Assembly (NCBI GenBank): GCA_963576735.1
Contig: OY755191.1
Location: forward strand, 10,569,608 to 10,633,607
Reading direction: 5' to 3'
Source: Bedellia somnulentella
Taxonomy: Eukaryota > Arthropoda > Insecta > Lepidoptera > Bedelliidae
Length of the DNA stretch: 64,000 nt
Positions 57,662-64,000 of the stretch are shown piece after piece. The notes beneath the pieces are model-generated. The model saw only the letters and a program-made list of their open reading frames with translations. It was not told the origin of the DNA and ran no database searches. Numbering within the stretch: the first letter of the stretch is position 1; each line of letters begins with the position of its first letter. The translations under genes and the position numbers were made by a program.

Positions 57662-58612
57662 AATGTTTTTTTGACATGAATTCCTCATGTGGGGATTATT
57701 ACTCATAAATAAAAGATGTTATTAAAGGAAAGAAAAATTTTTTCGACACTGGCGGGGTTCGAACCCGCGACCTTCGGGTATACGCCCCCGTCGCTCTGCC
57801 AACTGAGCTACAGTGTCAGTTGGCATCCAGCGCGAAATTTCTCTATCCTTTGTTTCTTTTTTACACGTTCAAGTAGTGTTTGCGTTTCCTACCTCCGAAT
57901 TTTAACTAATTCGGACGGCCACTTGTCTACCTTTTCAGATAGAATGCAAATGTTGGAAACGCCTAACTATCACATAATTTAATGTTTTTTTGACATGAAT
58001 TCCTCATGTGGGGATTATTACTCATAAATAAAAGATGTTATTAAAGGAAAGAAAAATTTCGACACTGGCGGGGTTCGAACCCGCGACCTTCGGGTATACG
58101 CCCCCGTCGCTCTGCCAACTGAGCTACAGTGTCAGTTGGCATCCAGCGCGAAATTTCTCTATCCTTTGTTTCTTTTTTACACGTTCAAGTAGTGTTTGCG
58201 TTTCCTACCTCCGAATTTTAACTAATTCGGACGGCCACTTGTCTACCTTTTCAGATAGAATGCAAATGTTGGAAACGCCTAACTATCACATAATTTAATG
58301 TTTTTTTGACATGAATTCCTCATGTGGGGATTATTACTCATAAATAAAAGATGTTATTAAAGGAAAGAAAAATTTCGACACTGGCGGGGTTCGAACCCGC
58401 GACCTTCGGGTATACGCCCCCGTCGCTCTGCCAACTGAGCTACAGTGTCAGTTGGCATCCAGCGCGAAATTTCTCTATCCTTTGTTTCTTTTTTACACGT
58501 TCAAGTAGTGTTTGCGTTTCCTACCTCCGAATTTTAACTAATTCGGACGGCTACTTGTCTACCTTTTCAGATAGAATGCAAATGTTGGAAACGCCTAACT
58601 ATCACATAATTT
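57662..58612 (-). repeat. Triplicated family T unit, 316 bp period
   Basis: Three consecutive units: 57662-57980 (319 bp; three extra T), 57981-58296 (316) and 58297-58612 (316). They are almost identical; the third differs by C to T near 58551. Each holds a 73-nt tRNA-like core on the minus strand (57745-57817, 58061-58133, 58377-58449) with perfect 7-bp acceptor pairing GACACTG/CAGTGTC. Confidence 0.9.
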
Positions 58613-58809
58613 AATGTTCACATATGTATCACATAATCAGGATGTTCCGAACTGCTAAGCTATCTGGAATTACACGTGATATTGTGAGTCAACCGTAAAA
58701 GATAGACATATACTGTTGAGGATTTTTTTTTAGATAATTTTATGAAAAATATTTCCGCAACACATGATTTCTATGTAAGTTTAACCATTAAGGCTGCACA
58801 CGCGACGGA

Positions 58810-58980
58810 AGCTTAAAAAATGGAGTAACTTCTCCCGTTTTCCCAAAATTTCCCAAAATTCCCCTTTACTTCTCTGCTGGAAAGTATACAAAAACCTGCG
58901 CAGGAGTATGAGGAATAATTGTACCAAGTTTCGTTAAAATCCGTCGAGTAGTTTTTGTTTCCATAAGGAACATACAAACC

Positions 58981-59026
<46 letters not shown>

Positions 59027-59050
59027 AATTTTACTGATTGCATTTTTGGC
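58810..59050 (-). mobile_element. Unclassified transposon end with (GACA)n
   Basis: ACCAAGTTTCGTTAAAATCC, GTCGAGTAGTTTTTG, then a pure GACA tract at 58981-59024. The layout (AAATCCGT...AG-AGTTTT next to a tetranucleotide repeat) is common at insect TE termini. Family unknown. Confidence 0.5.
58978..59026 (+). repeat. (GACA)n microsatellite
   Basis: Eleven uninterrupted GACA units. Confidence 0.92.
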
Positions 59051-59236
59051 ATCAGTATCGATCCCTAATCCTGATAGTTATTTTAAAAATATATTTCATG
59101 TACAGAATTGACCTCTCTACAGATTTATTATAAGTATAGATTTCTTGATACAAGCTATTGTCGATCCAAAATTACCTACACCAAAGAGACTTTACATCAA
59201 GAGCATACAAATCAAAGCCTATATTTTCGTACATAC

Positions 59237-59381
59237 CTGTTGTTTCAGTAGCTCTGCCAAATCGCCCCTAGGTGGCGCTAGTGCTGTCAACTCTGTGTCT
59301 TTCCTGATCACCCATTCAGTCAATTCGCGAAGAGATAGGAGAAGGGCTGACCAGTGCTCTGCATTGCTTTCGAGACGATTT
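59237..59381 (-). CDS. Dys: Dystrophin exon, spectrin repeat 23 first part
   Basis: Most upstream Dys exon visible. Read on the minus strand it gives 48 codons starting NRLESNAEHWSALLLSLREL and ending GDLAELLKQQ. This aligns with the start of the penultimate spectrin repeat of vertebrate dystrophin, including the conserved W of helix A and the acidic KD-E-L stretch. The acceptor is a pyrimidine-rich tract ending TTTCACAG and the donor is CAG|GTATGT. One base at the 5' end completes a codon begun in an exon I could not find, probably beyond 64000. It ends in phase 0 and joins the exon at 54136. Spectrin repeats form the rod that spaces the actin-binding end from the membrane-complex-binding end of dystrophin. 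Confidence 0.93.
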
Positions 59382-59585
59382 CTGTGAAACGAATAAGTAT
59401 TAAAATCACAATTGTTTTTTTTATGTTTCTATTTTATTTGATATAATGCAAAAATGGGGAATGATGAATGGTGAAATCTAGTTAAATAAACCTTTATTAA
59501 GTTTGGTTTGGTCAAACAGGTATATGGGTCAAATCGTTGTTGAGACATTTAAACATTAACACAGCTAAACAAGATTTACAATATT

Positions 59586-59735
59586 TACATACATACATAT
59601 ACTCACGCCATTAGTTCCCACTGGGGTAGGCAGAGACTATCGATCGCCACTTTATACGATACTGAGAAACCTCGTTAGCTTCTTTTATATCGATCAATCC
59701 TCTCATACATATTCTTTTAGTCTTCATACTTAAAA
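59586..59735 (-). mobile_element. Family L tail
   Basis: (CATA)n, ATATACTCACGCCATTAGTT, GGGGTAGGCAGAGACTATCG, TCTTTTAGTCTTCATACTT. Good match to 54600-54760 in reverse. Confidence 0.7.
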
Positions 59736-59801
59736 TAAGGTTTATGTGATAAATTGCAAAAAAAACATTTTCCTTTCATAATGTAAACCTTAGGCATCTA
59801 A

Positions 59802-59938
59802 CGACCGATTTCTGAATTGAGTATTCCTGCTGAGAACAACTTAAGTATAGTTCTGTCGCATTGAAATCTTAACAACTGAATGAGACAACACGATACTTAA
59901 GTCGTTCTCAGCTTGAATACTTAATTCAGAAATCGGGC
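59802..59938. mobile_element. PIF/Harbinger-like MITE, copy 2
   Basis: Nearly identical to 4721-4858 (CGACCGATTTCTGAATTGAG ... TAATTCAGAAATCGGGC). TAA precedes it and AAA follows; the right terminus has lost a G. Confidence 0.78.
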
Positions 59939-62009
59939 AAATGTGTAGCTGCAGCATTAATTCAACTACTAAAATCATACACCTGCATAAATTTGGTAAT
60001 TCATGAATTTACCTGGACTCAGCTATCTACACATACCTCTAGATATGTTTTAGTGTATGTTTAGGAAGACAAATCCTCTAGAGTAATGTGTAACAGATTT
60101 GCATTGTTTACGGATGCGGAGGGTTTATTATCAGAATATGCGACCAAATAGCTTTGACAGAGGTTTCAAGGTAAACATTGGTTACAGTGACCAATACCAT
60201 TTTATAGAATCATGAAATCAAATTAACTGTTGTTAAACAATGAAATAACAAATTTTCCAACTAAGGTCTCTGCATTAGTAGCATGAGTTATGTGGGAGCG
60301 CGTATGTTACATGAGCAGTGAGTAACTGACACATTGCTCTTACAAAAGCTGACTAAATGATTACTTTTCTCTCATACGTGCGGCTCTTGAAGGGATAGAA
60401 AATGTTAATATATCATTGTATAAAAATAAAAATAAAAATAAAGAAGAAAATTAATAATTCTGCCTTAAAAATAACCTGCTTCATTAACCTATTCTTTAAA
60501 TAGCTTGAACTCTTTTTCCTCTACATATTCTTATGTCTTTTATAATTAATAGATATTGACATTTTCGTTATATTCTCATAAACCAATCAATCCCTAATCT
60601 AAAACTAACCATTAAAATCCACCTCAAAAACATAACAAACACGTTGAACACCAAAATTAGCAATCCCTTTTGGCTCCACCGTCGAAGTAGCATCACAGGT
60701 GTACATTCCACCTTTGTGGTCGCTTTTGTGTAAGGAAATTGTTACCCTGTATCCGGTTAAGTCCGGTATTCACCCGCTCACGGCTTACACAGGGGTAATT
60801 TTCATAAGTTTACCGCGTAAACAAAGACAAGACTATAACACTGTCGTCTCTGGTTAGTTCAATTACGAAACTAATAAACTATGCAACAATGAAAGCCTAT
60901 TGATAAGATGTGGAGGCAGTTTGATACTGTTTCGTGTAAGGGATTCTAGATATTGATGGAATTGATGTATAGTTAAAGATAAGTGGAGAAATGGTAAGAG
61001 AATATGAGAAACAAAATTTTTAGGCCAGGCGTTTTAATTAGCAGTAAAAATTGGACACCTATAACTATCTATGCCATTTGGAATGCAAAATTTTACTAAT
61101 ATATTCCGTAGCAATACCCACCCATTCTTCAATAATGCACGTTTGTTTAACCTATTTTCCACTTTTACTAGGAACGGATCTTAACCTTGAGCTTCTAACA
61201 TTAAAAACTCATATTTCACAATCCCTTCAATACCGAAATCTCACCGTCCGTCTGCTAAATATGAAAATTAATCAGAGACTTGTAATTGAAGTTACCAGCG
61301 GGTGACACCCCTGTAATGGGATTACGTCACAGCACCGTAGTATAGACATTATGCCTAAGGCTGTCAATTAAACGGTCCGACCCCGACATCTCCTAATTTG
61401 TAATGCGCTAAGTGCCTCATTAATGGACAATCAAATTGACGTTTTCGATAGGAAATCTACTGCGCAAATTGAAGGGCAGCCTGAGGAATCTGCCGACAGT
61501 GAATTCTAATTAGTTAGTGTGCGGTACTTGGAATCTTTGAATTTGGCTGCGGCGAAAAACGTTGTTTTTCGTTTGATTTGAATAAAACTGATAACTACAG
61601 TGAAAATTTTTGATTAGATAAATCATACACCAACGCTAAACAGAGGAGATAGAAGATGTTTTGATTCTAAGTTTAGACTCAAATGATAGATAGTAGGACA
61701 ACAACAATTGGGTTTTCCGACAACCGACTTGTGCAAGTAAATTGAATGAATGATTTATGGGACTTCGGTGCCTAATTTACTAGTTTAGATAATTCCAAGC
61801 TTGTGACTTGATCAACAGTAGCTTTAGAACCAAACCCTTTTAGTTAACTCAAAAAAATCTAGTAAATTTGAATGAAAAACAGTGCTGGAGTAAAAAAAAG
61901 GGCATAAACCACCCAACATTCCACAGAGACTGAATACAACGAAATTGTTCAAAAACAACAGTGGCAGTTTCGAACACACTTTTTAAATGTCAAACTTAAA
62001 ATGACAAGC

Positions 62010-62045
62010 GGAATGCGGCGGGCGGAAACATTCCCGCCTAAAACT
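62010..62045. promoter_or_regulatory. Inverted E2F-like motifs
   Basis: GGCGGGCGGAAA (62017-62028) faces TTCCCGCC (62031-62038) in AT-rich intron. Motif-level observation only. Confidence 0.25.
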
Positions 62046-63759
62046 TTACATTCAGTCGACAAAACCTACTATGTTATTGCCAACGAATTGTGCCCCTACA
62101 CTAGTGGAGTTTTATATTTCGTTTTGAAATTGTACTTTTAACGTTTTACATGTCTGAAAATGTGTGAAATTACTATATGCACGACGTCATTCATTTATGT
62201 GCAGTACTGCCATTTACGCCAGAGTTACGCCAGTAATTTAGGTGACAAGCTAAGGCTAGCTGTTTCTACTAAAAACAATAATCTTAGAACTATTGTACTC
62301 CCCCGGTTATGTTATGTTATGTTATGTAACAACCGAGTTGTATCTAAAATGAGTATCCGAATGGAGCAAAAAGAAGTAAAAAAATAGTTAGCCGGAAGGG
62401 AATGGAACTTTTAAAACTTCATTTCAAGGATTTATCAAAGTGCTTGGTTGTCTTAATCTTTTTAAGATTGAAACAAAAATAAGTTTATGTTTTTGTTATA
62501 CATAAAATCTTCCCTACAAATGGGGCATGATGGACGGAAGCCCTTTCTTTCGAATGAAAAACATAAAATATAAAGTAGTGAAAAATGTAGCAAATTTTTT
62601 CCCGTGAAATAGATATTAAAATTGTACAGCAATTTACGAGATAACATCGATGTTAAACTCGTAAAGAACCTTATGAAAGATTTAGATGCTTTAGACAGTT
62701 GCGCTATTATATACCCTACAAAAATTTCGAATGTATATGTATTTAAACTGACTGAGCTGAAGAGGACCACCTTATTTAACACTTTGCGCCATATTTAGTG
62801 CAACTCACTTTTCCTGCGCTTTTTTGCGTCGACTTCGAAAAACAAAACCCCACTTACTACACTATTATGCGAGACAACATGGGATCTGGGACTTATTCAC
62901 TGAGTCAGTGTGCAATGCTGTTGATAACTCACCCCCAACAAACCTTTATTTGCCTATTAAATATTATATTTGTATGTTTTTTCTTGTTTACTTTTGTTTT
63001 CTAGCTTTGAGAATTGAATAATGTGTTGTTTTTTTATTTATTTTTTCTCTATTTATGTTATTTTCCATGTTATGTACAGCGAATAAATGTCTCTCTTTCT
63101 TTATTTAAACTTATTCTTACCGCAAGTCCGAACTCGAACGCAAATCATCAAAACCCTGGATACCTTTTATAAAAAATGATCTTATGATATGATTAAGAAT
63201 GTAAGCTTAGTGTTTAAACAATATATAGAAGTAAAAAAAAACAGGACCATCCGGGACATAATATAAAACATAAATTTATTCGAAACTAAAAGAACAGGAC
63301 CAACCGTGACAAAACATAAGATAGGTAAAGTTATTCTAGCTGATCTCTAACGGCTTAATAGTTTTTTATTTAGCTTCTACGAAGTCATCAAAAACTTAAA
63401 TCAAGAGAGTGCCGTAAAATAATCTTCATTCACTTGCCTTCAGACCAAGATCCTTAACCCATCTCTTTCTTTCCCATCTCTTTCAATCTATCTAAGAAGA
63501 AACTTCGAACTTAACATCGAAAAATCTATAAACCATTTATAAAAGAGCATAAAGTTTTTAATGGACATTTTAACTTGACTTATAGCTAAAAGCTTCCGTT
63601 GCTCATAGACTACCCGATGAATTACGATAGTTGGAAAAATATCTATTTTATGATGTGGAAATCCCAATTTTTAAAAAGCCTTCGCAGTTACATGTGCTTT
63701 ATCGGTTTTAAATAAAAGTTATAGCGCGCTCGGATCGGTAAGACAATGATGTATATTTA

Positions 63760-63997
63760 AAACATAGCATTCCCCCATTTCTTCCGGTGGGTGTACGCAA
63801 GAGGCGACTAACGGTATTGGGGCTTTCAAGCGACTTTTGGGCGATGCGGTTGGAGACCCATCACCAACAAGCTTTATTTAACCATCTTTTCCCCATTTAA
63901 CTTTCCAAAAGTGGCTGAGGAATTTTTAATACCTTAGCTCTGGCTACCCCATCTAGGGATTTATAGCCGTGAGTATATGTATGTATGTATGTATGTT
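63760..63997 (+). mobile_element. Family A copy at window edge
   Basis: AACATAGCATTCCCCCATTT to a TATG tail. The GCTGTGTAGTG head is replaced by other sequence, so slightly 5'-truncated. Confidence 0.75.
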
Positions 63998-64000
63998 ATA

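Larger units (their letters stand above)
54260..59236 (-). other. Dys intron
   Basis: Holds S, A, L and T repeats listed separately. 54765-55440, 55770-56090 and 56640-57160 show nothing I can name. Confidence 0.65.
59382..64000 (-). other. Dys intron, upstream, partial
   Basis: Runs out of the window. Holds an L tail, MITE copy 2 and an A copy. I looked for the exon preceding 59381 and found no convincing spectrin segment, so it probably lies beyond 64000. Confidence 0.6.

Noticed and set aside
57745..58449. Cluster of functional tRNA genes
   Set aside because: Acceptor and T stems are perfect, but the 27-31/39-43 anticodon stem does not pair in standard register, and conserved non-tRNA flanks show the core is part of a larger repeat.
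57716..58614. Three near-identical 87-88 codon frames starting MLLKERK
   Set aside because: They arise only because the 316-bp tRNA-like repeat is triplicated; the frame reads antisense through the tRNA-like core.
63121..63168. Candidate upstream Dys exon bounded by a CCAG-like acceptor and GTAAGA donor (minus strand)
   Set aside because: No frame gives a spectrin-like sequence, and the polypyrimidine tract is poor.

Overview
This is insect nuclear DNA, most probably from a moth or butterfly. It is AT-rich and intron-dominated, and it is packed with short (TATG)n-tailed interspersed repeats and Helitron-type ends of kinds I associate with lepidopteran genomes; the order is an inference. The only gene I can support is Dystrophin (Dys), on the minus strand. 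Nine phase-compatible exons (59237-59381, 54136-54259, 51417-51583, 5653-5789, 4398-4520, 3610-3768, 2570-2706, 1744-1862, 1034-1203) join into one open frame of 426 codons. They encode the last two spectrin repeats (equivalent to vertebrate R23 and R24), the WW domain and the EF-hand-like region. The N-terminal part, the ZZ domain and the C-terminus lie outside the window.

The most interesting item is a tenth exon at 25343-25477, inside the 45.6 kb intron between the exons at 51417 and 5653. It starts with its own ATG, has an in-frame stop two codons upstream, has a TATA-like motif about 57 bp upstream of the ATG, and ends in phase 0 with a good donor. It can therefore splice to the exon at 5653-5789 and would make a short dystrophin starting inside the last spectrin repeat. 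That is comparable in principle to the short isoforms made from internal promoters in flies (Dp117) and vertebrates (Dp71/Dp116).

Everything else is intron and mobile DNA. Family A is a SINE-like element of about 250 bp that begins GCYGTGTAGTG and ends in GTGAGTATATG(TATG)n. About 40 copies or fragments are present, with target duplications of 7-51 bp. Family L is the 5'-truncated 3' end of a non-LTR retrotransposon whose tail resembles that of family A. Family S is a tRNA-derived SINE (four good copies plus fragments). Family T is a repeat carrying a 73-nt tRNA-like core, including a perfect 316-bp tandem expansion at 57.66-58.61 kb. There is also a 5'-truncated Helitron with a helicase remnant (32.5-33.5 kb), a small non-autonomous Helitron (15.0 kb), a 619-bp foldback/MITE with an 8-bp target duplication (8.9-9.5 kb), two copies of a PIF/Harbinger-like MITE (4.72 and 59.80 kb) and other inverted-repeat elements.

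Layout: 1-5.8 kb holds the clustered 3' exons with repeats between them. 5.8-51.4 kb is one giant repeat-rich intron, interrupted only by the alternative first exon. 51.4-59.4 kb holds three spectrin-repeat exons. 59.4-64 kb is the upstream intron, running out of the window.
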